Shown here piece after piece: positions 13,020 to 24,266 of a DNA stretch of 64,000 bases; the stretch's first letter is position 1, and the number at the start of each line of letters is the position of its first letter. The notes under the pieces were generated by a model. It did not search any database and was not told where the DNA came from. It saw nothing but the letters and a program-made list of their open reading frames with translations. The stretch is from Psoroptes ovis (taxonomy: Eukaryota > Arthropoda > Arachnida > Sarcoptiformes > Psoroptidae). The DNA is taken from NCBI GenBank assembly GCA_002943765.1, contig PQWQ01000002.1, forward strand, positions 62,001-126,000. Direction: 5' to 3'. The position numbers and the translations under genes were made by a program.

Positions 13020-13692
13020 TTTGATCGAATCAATTTTGAAAAATGAGCTTTTTTTTTTCGTTCTTATGAACATATAATTCAACTTGAATCCTTCAAATTT
13101 TTCCGAACATCTTAATCAGTAATCAATGCTTATGATAGTGATAATGAGGTTAATTATTATTATTATTCAATCACTCATAGATATTTGAACAGTGATTCAT
13201 TTGATAATTAAATGAAAGAGTTAGAATGCTTGTGTTCATGGCAAAGCTTAACTGAAGCTGACATAACTGGGAAAAATGACTGTGAAAAACCGTGATTTCT
13301 TCGAATCAATCTAAGATTTTCTGCCATTTTTTCCAATTTGATTCATTATTTTTCGTATCATTGATTAACTTGGGATAATTTATTCGTGTATTTTTCTCGA
13401 TTAAATTTTAATTATCAGTATTTTAATGTCAGTCTCTGTGTTGTTTGTGTTAGGCTGTTCATAGATTATTCTGATTTCAGTCTTAATTTCAATTTTGAAA
13501 TTATTCCAAGAATAGAAATATTTATTTATTTATTCAAATATTTGAATTGTTTTCGTTGTCAACACTGTGTTTTGGTCGATATATTTGTGTGTCGAATAGT
13601 CACGAAAACACACATTTATTTCACTTGTCACTAATGATTTTTATTTGCAATTTTGTGGTTTAAATTTTTATGCCGTCTTTGAAATAATAATA

Positions 13693-13773
13693 TTAGGTTG
13701 TCCGAAAAGTTCTTGACGATTTTCTAATGATTTCCTAATGATATAATCAACAAAAACTTTTTGGACAATTCCT
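13693..13773 (-). mobile_element. MITE, main subfamily, degraded right end (copy 6)
   Basis: About 81 bp. Left tip TTAGGTTGTCC is intact after TA (13691-13692). The right tip has decayed to GGACAATTCCTC, so the end is approximate. The loop marker is in the reverse direction (GATATAATC near the right arm). Confidence 0.8.
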
Positions 13774-14910
13774 CTATTTCAAGCTTTAAATGTTCGCATT
13801 TTCTTTGAAAAAATAAAATATAATTAGAATCTCTTAATTTTCTTTGAATCGTAAAAAAAGAGGATTTCTTTTTAATTACACTTTGAGCCTCAAAAATTGA
13901 ATTTCTAAATTCAAAAATGACAATTGCCGGCTGAAAAAGACAATGACAACAATAAAACTTTTCGTATTTTTGTCAAATTTTCTGCTTTGGTTGGTCATAA
14001 AATCAATCAACAATTGTCAAATGGTTGATCGTAATTATTTTTTTTAAAGAAAGAAAATTTAATTTTCTTTTGAAAAATAAAGGAAAAACTGTCGGCAAAA
14101 AAACGAAACAATCAATTAATGATTGTAATGAATAGTCGCTCAATTTCAACAATGGTGAAAACAATGATTTAAATGACATGTTATCACCTTTATTTTTGCT
14201 GGTTTTGTCAAGCGAATATTACCCTTGTGAACCACAACTTTTATTATTCGTGATTTTTTCTCTCGAAATCTGATGACTATTTCAATGTCACAATGAATCA
14301 CAGTGACAGAATTTAATGAATTGTTCCAATCAATTGTTAATTCGCTGACAAAGAGGATTAATCAATTTGAAATTTCTGAAAGATTAAACAGTTGAAATTT
14401 GACATTTCTCAGGCATTTTTCATCGATGATCCCCATTGGAAACATTCGAAATTGACTGATTTTTTCGCAGAATTTCACAGTCCATAACCTGACCTAATCA
14501 AATCGTAAAAATCAAACATAAATTAATGAATCACATTGAAATTTGATTGATTTTTATTCAATTTTGCCTTATGAATATGATATTTCTTCCCCTTAAAATT
14601 TCCGAACAAGAAATGAATTTAAATTTGAAATTTTAAAATTTGAAATTTCAGAACACACACACATATCGAACAATACAATACAACAGTGATGATTCGTGTA
14701 TTGAATATTCAAATAGTTTTTTTTTTTTCTTTGGTGGTGGTTCTGGTCTTCAGTGGACATTTGCGTTTTTCATTGTTTCTCCAGTTGTCCTGTAGTAGTC
14801 ACTTTCAACCAGTTATTACTGCCATTGAAAACACACTGACACACAGTCAGTTTGACAAGTGTAATTTCAACCAAAATTTTTCGAAATGTAAAAATGAATA
14901 ATATTAATAA

Positions 14911-14941
14911 TACAAGTTTTTCCAAAAGTTGTTGACGGATG
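14911..14941. mobile_element. Possible solo left arm of a decayed MITE
   Basis: After TA comes CAAGTTTTTCCAAAAGTTG and TTGACGGA, which follows the MITE left arm (AGGTTGTCCGAAAAGTTCTTGACGGA-like) with several changes. No right arm follows; a (GAT)n tract begins within 10 bp. It may be a copy that lost its other half or a chance match. Confidence 0.25.
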
Positions 14942-15271
14942 CAATTGATGATGATGATGATATTATTATTTCATTTCAAAAAATGAAAATAATTTTCACA
15001 ACTAATCCATCATAATCACAATTATTACTATGATTATTATTATTATTTTCATTTCCATCAAAATTAACATTGATGATGGGTGATTATTTCCATTATTATT
15101 ATATTCATCAAGCTTTACTATTACCACTTCTGCTATATATGTGATTATTGTTTGTTGTTTGATTCATTTTTTGCAGCATTTGTCATTCATTCATTCATTC
15201 ATTTTTCTCTCCACTCTTCAATCACAAGCTAGTTAGCAGCATTCATTGTTATTCAAATAATAATAATAATA

Positions 15272-15351
15272 TTCAGTTGTCCTAAAAGTTTTTGTCGATT
15301 ATATCGTAGGAAATGATGAGAAAATCGGCAAGAACTTCCCGGACAACCTAA
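15272..15351 (+). mobile_element. MITE, main subfamily (copy 7)
   Basis: 80 bp inserted at the edge of an (AAT)n tract. TA at 15270-15271; left tip TTCAGTTGTCC. Right tip GGACAACCTAA followed by TC, so the right target copy is altered. Loop ATATCGTAGGAAATGATGAG. Confidence 0.87.
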
Positions 15352-16017
15352 TCAAAATTCAAAAATTATATGAATAATAAATAGAAATATAATAATGATG
15401 ATGATGATGATGATGGTTATATCATCTGAATGAAAGCAAAAAAAAAAAACTCGGAAAAACAAATGAATTTTGAATTTGAATATGAAATCAAGCATTTTTC
15501 CCCCTGAAATTCTACGATTTTCTCATTTCATTTCTCAAAGCTATTTCAATGCAATTCTCGTATTCATATTATTAACATTATTCGTTGCACTATTTTCTAT
15601 CAAAATCATTCAAAAAATGTGTGAAACCACAATTTAACAAAATGAATGAATGAGGAATGAATACGAGAGGAATAAATTCGTTTTACTCCTCCATTTTTTC
15701 AAAAATTTAAAATTTTGAACATTTATTTCTGTATGTGTGGTTGTTGTTGTTGTTGTATGGCTGTGCCTGCTCTGCAAGCGGTCCTTTGGAAAAAATATAT
15801 GGAAATTCATCATTTGAATAAATAAATGAATATTTTTGAATGAATTTGAATTTGCATTTAAATTTTCCTTATTTCTACGTAACGTTTCATTACCATTTTG
15901 AATGATGAACGAAATTTAGTTCAAAATAATTCAAAAAATGGTTCAGCCTTTTTGTTGTTTCAATGTTTCGATGATTGAATGAAATGAATGAATGATGTTT
16001 TTTCCAAATTCTTTGGA

Positions 16018-16046
16018 CTATTCCTTATATTTTTTTTCAGAGGTAA
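16018..16046 (+). promoter_or_regulatory. Acceptor and donor separated by two bases
   Basis: TATTTTTTTTCAG at 16040 is followed by AG and then GTAAGA at 16043. Either the downstream AG serves as acceptor, making a ratchet point (AG|GTAAGA), or both elements occur together by chance. Same strand as the first coding exon, 6.7 kb upstream of it. Confidence 0.25.
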
Positions 16047-16090
16047 GAATTTCCATGAATTCAATTTGAATTCATTGAAATCATTGAACA

Positions 16091-16110
16091 ATGATGATGA
16101 TGATGATGAT
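16091..16110. repeat. (ATG)n microsatellite
   Basis: Pure ATG/GAT repeat which explains the poly-His reading on the minus strand. Confidence 0.88.
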
Positions 16111-18692
16111 TTGACAGAGTGTTTTTCCTATTCATTATTATTTTGATGATTCTGCTATCGATGTACCAAACACCCATTTCGGAAATTGAATGATTTTGGT
16201 ATTTTTTTCCTTTGTTGAACGATGATTCGTTGAAGAATACGTACGTTTTCACCAAGTAATAATAATCGTAATCAAAATAATAAAAAACAAATGACAGAAT
16301 TTTGTTAAATGTCGGTACCCAAATAATAAAAATTTGACAATTTGTACCAATCAGTCTATTCTATTTGTATTATTCTTGAAAACATTGAAATCAAATCAAA
16401 ACTCCTAATAATAATGATGATGATGAATCATCATCAAGCAGTGAATTATTTGTCATGATTATTCAATGGTATATTCTTTCTGTGTTTTTTGTATATTTCA
16501 AAACTTGATGAAAAATCTTTGATTCTGGGTAACGAATTCAACTTAGAAGAATTGAAATGAATGAAATGAATTCATTCAATTCAACTCAATAAATAAATTA
16601 ATTGAAGTGAATTTGAAATTCTCGTAAGGAAATTCAATTGTTTATTTATTCAGTTATTTATTTATTTATTCATGTTTATTTATTTATTCTCATATTTCAA
16701 TTTGTACTAATTTTCAATTTATCATCATCATCATTATTGAAAGTAGAAACTTGATAGGAAATTGAAATAATCAAAAACATTGAAACATGTGAATTTCATT
16801 TGAAATATTCGTAGATTTACATGGTACGAATGTGCTTCAACTAGTCGAATTCAATTGATTAGCTTAATTTCCTCTTTATTTTTGATGCTTTTCTGGGGTA
16901 AAATCAATCAAATTCTGTTTCGATTCAAAGCAAATCGTACAGAATTTCTATTTTTCTGAGTCAAATTGAAATTTTCATATCCTCGAGCATTAATTTAGAA
17001 TTTCAATTTTTTGTTGTTCGTAAAATTCTATTTGGTTACGTCATAACTGGATTCTTGTTTTTCTCCCTACTCTGATCCGATTTACTTTGAAAAAGTAAAT
17101 CTCGAAACATGAAAAATTAAATCTCATTATTCGTATTCATTCCCATGTCAAACCATTTGGACAAATATTGAAATATCAATTTTTCATGGACATTCATGGA
17201 CAATGACTGAAAAAAACAATGTCCTGCTATGTGTTTTCACTGAAACTGACCATCTTTAGCGTCATCATCCGTATCATCATCAATTATTAAAATATATGAT
17301 TCAATTGCCTTTTGGCAATTTTGTCTTACATTTTCTCTTCCAAATAACAAAAACATTGTGATTTACATTGTGTATTTATGATTTATCCATAAATTCATGT
17401 CATAAATATTGTCAAATAGACAAAGATGAATGCAGGAATTTTTTCTAATTTTCCAAGCTCATAATTCGACCAAAATTTTGCCATAAGCGTTCATCAGACC
17501 AAAATAAAAAGTTTTACAAATTTATTTTTTCATTTTTTGTTTGACAATTTGATAATTCATTTATATACATGAGGTTTTCGAGCTTTTGATTTAGTTTAGT
17601 TTAAGTTTAGTCTTAGTTTTAGTCTTAGTATTTCACTGCTTCCAATGATCAAATGGATACATTTTTCTATTTGTCGAATATTATTTTTATTTTTTATTTT
17701 TTCCGAAGAAAAATGAATTGATGATAGCAGGAAATTTATAAAATTTATGCTTCCAAGAGGTGTGTGCATGCATTGCAAGTGTATGCATTTCAAATAATAT
17801 TAAACTGTGTGTATTTGTTGTGTGTCGTATGACATTTCTTGAAAAGTTTAGATTTGATTTTACGAATGAAAAATGATTTTTTTCTTTTTTTTCGTTGGAA
17901 AAATTTACAAAATTTCAAAATTACAAAAATTTTGAGTGAAAATATTCATTTCATTCGTTGAAATATTGCTGTGTTTAGCATCAACTGATGATATATGCTT
18001 CTTCAGCTTTGAATTTTGAAAAATGTAAGAAATTACTCAGATATTTTCAATGAATTTCAGGGCAAAATTTAATAAATTGTAAGCATATGAACTTGTCATG
18101 TATTGCCTTGTAATAAACATGATCTAGTTCAAGTATTTAATTCTTAATTTTCAAAATATTCAAAGATCAATTTCATATTTTCAAATTGAAATATTGAATT
18201 AATCATGTTTCAAAAATTCAACGGCCATCAATAATTTCAAGAATATTTAAAAAATCAATTAATTTCAATAATTAATCGCGAAAACCTTTCAAATATTTTT
18301 CATTTTGAAAATTGTATCAGCATTATTCAATAAAATCTGCTGTTTTAATTCGCTTTTATCCACTAAAATTTGAACAAATGTTCATACCTAATAATTATCC
18401 ATTGAATGATGGCAAATTGTTTCTGCTTTGTTTTTTGCCTTCATACATTTTTACCATCTTTAAACAATGAATAATTATTGTTTTCTATTCTGCTTTTATC
18501 ATCTTTTGCCAAACACAAATTAATCAATTGTCAAATTCAATTTGCATAACAAAAAAGTATAAAATTGAAAGAAAAAATGTATGAAAATGTGATGTGTAAA
18601 AAGTACGGTAATGAAATTATGTATTAATGAAAATAATTAGTAAGGAGACAAGTGAATTCAATAATACAATTCAAATTAGAAACTTTTTTCAG

Positions 18693-18772
18693 TTAGGTTG
18701 TCCGATAAGTTCTTGTCGATTTTCTAATGATTATCTACGATATAATCGGCAAAAACTTTTCGGACAACCTAA
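18693..18772 (-). mobile_element. MITE, main subfamily (copy 8)
   Basis: 80 bp, tips TTAGGTTGTCC / GGACAACCTAA both intact. Right flank is TA, left flank AG. Arms CGATAAGTTCTTGTCG and CGGCAAAAACTTTTCG pair with few mismatches. Loop marker reversed (CTACGATATAATC). Confidence 0.9.
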
Positions 18773-19589
18773 TAATTGAGTTGATTTTTTTCCCTAGTTT
18801 CTTTTATTTTGTTTTATTAGCAATTAATCAAAAAACAAAGCAGGAAAAAAAATGTTTATATTTCATAACTTTTTGTGCTAAAAACAATAATTGAATAATT
18901 TGAAAACAATGTTTTAAATAATAGACGAAGCTTTGGTTCAATGAATGAAGAACCAACGGTAATTTTCTGTAATTTCTATGCGTGCATTAGTGTTCATAAA
19001 TGCTTATATCCAACATTTATGAATATAAACACCATCAAAGTTTTTTTTTTCGAACGAACACATTTTTCTCAGGTCTCGACCTTTTACTTTATGGCCAATT
19101 TGTCCTCGCTATCTCCTGCTATTCGGCTTTTTCATTATTTACTTCATTAATTATTTTGAATTTTTTATATTTCATTTTGGAACAACCAGATATCGATGAT
19201 TAATCGATGTCGTTTATTATTTGACTTTATTCTGTCCATTTTATCGAATATTATCCAAGATTATTGAAAAATTTCTACCAATTCAATTCATTCATTATTA
19301 AATTCGTATATGATAGAGGCGTATCGATGATATTCGATCATTTATCATAGAGGTCATTTTTCGAAAAATAGAAATTCTTCAATTTTAAAAGTTTTAATGA
19401 TAATATTTAATGATAATAATAATTATTTTACAAAAAAAAAATTATCATCAAAAACACCTCCCAAATGATGTACCGAAATTAATGATTTTTCATTTTTGCT
19501 TTTGAAATTCAATTCAATGATTCTACTTGAAATATATATTTGTTTTTACTCCTCTTCTGTTTTTGTTGAAATTTGAATTGAAAAATATA

Positions 19590-19670
19590 TTTGGTTGTCC
19601 GGAAAGTTTTTGCCGATTTTCATATGTTTTTCAATTAGTAAATCGGCAAAAACTTTTTGGACAACTAAAA
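19590..19670. mobile_element. MITE with an unusual loop (copy 9)
   Basis: 81 bp with TA on both sides (19588-19589, 19671-19672). Left tip TTTGGTTGTCC, right tip ACAACTAAAA. The arms GTTTTTGCCGATTT and AAATCGGCAAAAAC pair perfectly. The loop (CATATGTTTTTCAATTAGT) lacks the markers of any subfamily, so I cannot assign an orientation. Confidence 0.85.
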
Positions 19671-20452
19671 TATGCATTTATAAAGATAAAAGTTTTTCGC
19701 GTATTCGTGTTTCTCTTAATATTTGTATTCAGATCGTAATAGATACAATTTTGAATAAATTAATTAAAAATTTTATTTATTTTCCTTCTGGCCTGCTAGA
19801 TGATAAGTAAATAAACAATTTCTAGCCATTCTAGCCATTCCATCTGCAAATGTGATTGATGAAAATTTGTTAAGAATCTGTCATTTGATTTTTTTAAAAA
19901 AATATTTTCCAATTCACAAAATTCAGAGTTGATTTATACGTTTTCAATTTTGAAATTTTGAAAATAGCAAAATAGCCTCATTATTCCACTCTATCGCTGT
20001 GTTATAAATTTCAAATATTACTACCAATTTTCTTAATCTAGTCTAGCCGCACCTGTGAAAATCCATTTGTATTTTTTCAATTTTTTTTCATGTGTGTAAA
20101 TATGTATTTTCTTTAAAAATTAAAAAAGATTATTTTTGGCGACATTCTGGTGACATTTTTTTTCAGTATTTGTATTTCAAAGACTTGGACCTTCACAACG
20201 ATTTTTCTGTTCATATTTTGATTAATCATTTTTTGATTATGATCTGAAATTTAATTTCAACTGACTACTATCAAATATCCGAAATGAAAAAATGAAAAAT
20301 AAAGATTTCATTTTTCATAATTTTTTTTCTTGTGTGTGTTTCATATATATATGGTCTTTTTGAGATATAATATTAATGGTTAATGGTGGTTGTGTGGTGT
20401 TTGGTAAATGATAATAATATATTCTTATCAATTTTATCAATTTGAAAATATA

Positions 20453-20532
20453 TTACGTTGTCCGAAAATTTTTTGCCGATTATATCGTTGAAAATGATTG
20501 GAAAATCGGCAAGAACTTTTCGGACAACCTAA
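20453..20532 (+). mobile_element. MITE, main subfamily (copy 10)
   Basis: 80 bp between TA dinucleotides (20451-20452, 20533-20534). Left tip TTACGTTGTCC. Loop ATATCGTTGAAAATGATTGG. This is the last copy before the 6.3-kb MITE-free stretch around the first coding exon. Confidence 0.9.
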
Positions 20533-22765
20533 TATATTTCTTAGTTTTAAAAACATTTTCATTCATATAATTTTCTCTCATTTTTTTGTTTATCTTATTT
20601 CACAACAGGAAAAAATGAAAACATATGTAAGACTGAATGTAACCTGTTTTATGTCAAAGAATTTTTTTCAAATGAAAAATTCATAATAAATGATATACGC
20701 GAAACAATATTCGAAAACTATTTGAAGAAGTGATTACCTTGAAAATGATTTGAAATTATCCCCGATGATTATTTGGAACGATTTGTCTGAATTTATATCT
20801 GTTTGTTTTACCTGTAAATCGATTTTGATTAATTGATCATTAGATCATCATCTTTGACAAATAAGTATTAAGGTATGTAATATTGATGATTATTATCATT
20901 GTCATGAATCGAAAATTTTTTTCCACATAACCTGTCATACGAAAATATAATGCATCATTAATCGTCTTTTTCTATGCATTTTGAGGCCATGAAACATCTG
21001 ATTGTGTCTCAGATCATATTGAAGATCATAGATTCAAAAATAATTTTTGAAGAAATGATCGATTTTTTTCTGATTTTCAAAGAATTTAATGATTAATAAT
21101 ATTTTTCAATTCAATTCTTCCTTTGATTCATTTCGATTATTCAATGGTCATATAATGAAACAACCAACAACCTCAACGACAACGACTAATGATTTTAATA
21201 ATTTCATCATTAATTTAATTGTCTTCGTGTGTGCTTGTGCTTCATCTGTGTATGTGTGTGTGTGTTCATGTCTCTGTATTTGTCATTCATTTGATTTTTC
21301 TTGTTCCATCTTAAACAAAACATCTACCATATAATTATTTTGATATTTTTTGTTTCTATGACCAAATGTTCACATCATTTCATCATTATGATCATCATCA
21401 AATGAATGAATAAATTCTGAATGATCATCAATTTAATGATAATTTATAAATTATTATTATTATTTGGTCCCTTTTATGGACATAAAGTCAATGTAAATAA
21501 CGATAATCATAATAATAAAAGTTTCTCATCCTTTTTTCTGGTGAAATTTTGCCACATTCTTCCAATGATAATAATGATGATACTGACCCATAATGTTATT
21601 TTTAATGTGAAAAATTCAAGAATTTAGCATCTTTTTCTCTGCATTTAATGGTCAAATCAAATGATTTGATGTAGTGACATATTCACATATACTTGACACA
21701 TTCATTTTGTGCTATTCAAGTTTGATTCAACTACCAAATTCAATTCAAAATTCATTCATCATCATTCATTCAATTCTGTGCAGTGTTATTTCAGTCTTTG
21801 ATTCTGTCTGATTCAAATCTAATGAATGACAATTCTTAAATTTAATTGAAAAACAACAAAAAAAAACTTGTTAATGATGTGATTATTTTTTTTCAAATTT
21901 CAAAAAATAATAATATTCATTTGAATTTATTTAATTAATCGAAAAGATAATTTATTCATTTATTCATTGAATCATTTGTTCATTGAATCATTTGTCTCTT
22001 ACAAAGTTGAAAAGAAGGATGAATTAACTAAAACATGAATTAAAATTAGTTCATTTCACATCATCATTATCATCATTGTCATTTGAATTTTAATTGATAT
22101 TATTGTTATTATCATTATTATTATTGTGCATGATAATACTACCAACAACAGTATCATCATCATCAAAAGCAATTCCATTTCGGATGCCAACTTTGATGAT
22201 GATTAGATGATTTCATTGTCTAATAATAATAAAATCTCATAATATTTTGTGTGTGTGTGTAATACATTATTTATTTCGTTTTTATATTTGTGTGTCTGTG
22301 TTTGTTCATATTCATGTTTCAAAAGTATCAAAACCACAAAATAACGACGACAATAATAATCATCATTTTAAGAGAAAATATTTATGTTTATATTTGTGTA
22401 TTTGTGTGTTTGGCTTTGTGCATGTTTGTATGTGAAAAAATTCTCATCCATCAACGACAAAACAACGACGAACAATAATAATAAAATTAACAACTGTCAT
22501 TCAATTGTACGAAATTTTTATCGTTTTTTTTTTTTACATTTCATTTGTGCTGTGTTGTTCATGCATTTTGAATTATTATGATGAATGAATAAATGAATGT
22601 TTTGTATGAATGAATGTGAGTTAATGTGAATTAATGGATTCAAAGAAAACAATATTTTTATGTTTTTCAATTCATTGGAAATAAGAACATTTAAATCTTA
22701 ATAAAATCATAGAAAAACAAATCGTAAAATTCAATCAATGATTACATATTAATTTGAATGTAAAT

Positions 22766-23543
22766 ATGTTCCATTATCGAAATAATAATCATAATAAACA
22801 ACAGCAAAACGATTGCTGTTGTTGTTTTCGTATTCATAATAATAAACATTGTCCAATTGTCAAAAATTGTGATGATTATAATAATAGCATAAATCAACAA
22901 ATCACATTGAAAATGTCCAATCAATTAGCTCAAATCATCTCCAATAATAGTGATGATTATTATGATAATAACAACAATAATGCACCGAAATCACCTTGTT
23001 ATTCAATAATGAATAATTATATTCATATTCCGCCCATAAAATTAAATTTTATTAATTATTTAAAAGTAGCTAGTCATCATCATCATCATCAATCATTTTT
23101 AAATGATGACAACAATAATAATCCTAACAGATTTACTAACAATGAAACTCATAAACATTCAACAGCAATATCGGTATTATTTCCGATATTATCATTGATA
23201 TTTATTAATCCGATATTATCATTATTAAATTTGAAAAAATTGATAAAAATGAAACTTTTAACCTTAACGAAACCCTTTTTCGCCGAAGAAAAAAGGATAA
23301 ATCATCGAACGCCACAATTTAAACAGCAGCAACCACCAATGCAACAAAGATCATCTGTGATATTTTATAGCAACAAACGAAATAAGAATAAACAATATTT
23401 GCCATCCATACATTCAAACATTGCCAATCAAAATAATAATAATAATTGTATTTCAACATTGAAAATAATCATTTTAATGATGATCATCATCATCGTAGCA
23501 TCAATGCCAGCAACAACAATCACCTCTTCATTATTCGTATCAG
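22766..23543 (+). CDS. First coding exon of an unidentified secreted or membrane protein
   Basis: This is by far the longest open frame in the window. From the first in-frame ATG (22766) it gives 259 codons plus one base. The frame also opens upstream from a TTG, which I do not use. Residues 17-20 are CCCC, 104-108 HHHHH, and there are several Asn runs and a Gln-rich stretch (187-194), typical of AT-rich arthropod proteins. Two hydrophobic segments are seen: about 135-156 (ISVLFPILSLIF...) and about 232-246 (LKIIILMMIIIIVAS), the latter followed by MPATTITSSLFVS. The frame runs into CAG|GTAGGT at 23543/23544, a good splice donor; without splicing it would stop after 8 more codons. A phase-1 donor just after a hydrophobic stretch is typical of signal-peptide exons of extracellular proteins. 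Internal starts at 22913 or 23477 are possible; the last would give a short conventional signal peptide. No family recognised. Confidence 0.6.
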
Positions 23544-24126
23544 GTAGGTTCATGTTTTTATTTCTTTAAATTTTCCGTTTTACAAAAAATCAAAAATTCA
23601 ATTGAACTCGATTGAATTTCGTATCTCTCCTCTGAGAAATCAATTTTTTGAAGATTTTTAAGGCTGAACCAAGCAATTTTTTGAAATCTTGATTTCGATT
23701 CGAAATTTTTCGAATCCGAAAAATCAATCATTCAAATCAAATCATTCAAAAAATGAAATAAAATTGATTGATTGATTGAATTTGATTATCCAAAATTTGT
23801 TTCTTCCCAAGTAAACTTTTGACTATTTTTAGACACAAACATTTTTCAATTCAATTATCGATTATGCATTGAAACATAACCAACAAAATAATTCAAAATT
23901 TAGTTTAAAATCTTTGAATTTTTTCCACCTTTCTTGATCTCCTCATTATAAATTCAAAAATAAACCATGTTTTAAGGTTGACATAAATGCACAACTAACA
24001 TAGAGAGGCAGAGAGAGAGTTTAAATTTGTATGAACATATTTTTTCCGTTGAAATTGTTTAAACTTTGAATCAAATGAGCTTGGAATTTCTATATGAACA
24101 TCATTCATCATTAAATTAGGCTTGTC

Positions 24127-24266
24127 CATCATCATTCGATGATGATGATGATGATCATAATTATCATTATCATCATCATCATCATCGAAATTTGTAGGGT
24201 TTGTCAAATATTTATATTTTTGCTCGACAATCCGTATCCCCTTATCATCATCATCATCATCAACAT
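24127..24266. repeat. Opposed (GAT)n and (ATC)n tracts
   Basis: (GAT)n at 24138-24155, (ATC)n at 24165-24186 and another (ATC)n at 24244-24262. The first two are complementary and could pair as a hairpin. The minus frame across them (about 104 codons rich in Asp and His) is explained by the repeats and I do not call it a gene. Confidence 0.8.

Larger units (their letters stand above)
11077..22765. other. Non-coding DNA upstream of the first coding exon
   Basis: Contains MITE copies 5-10, many microsatellites and two splice-like junctions (12757, 16040). A donor-like AAG|GTATGT occurs at 20872/20873 and an acceptor-like TATTTCAG at 21794, which could bound 5' UTR exons of the gene at 22766. 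No TATA box or start site can be fixed from sequence. No protein-coding gene seen. Confidence 0.5.
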
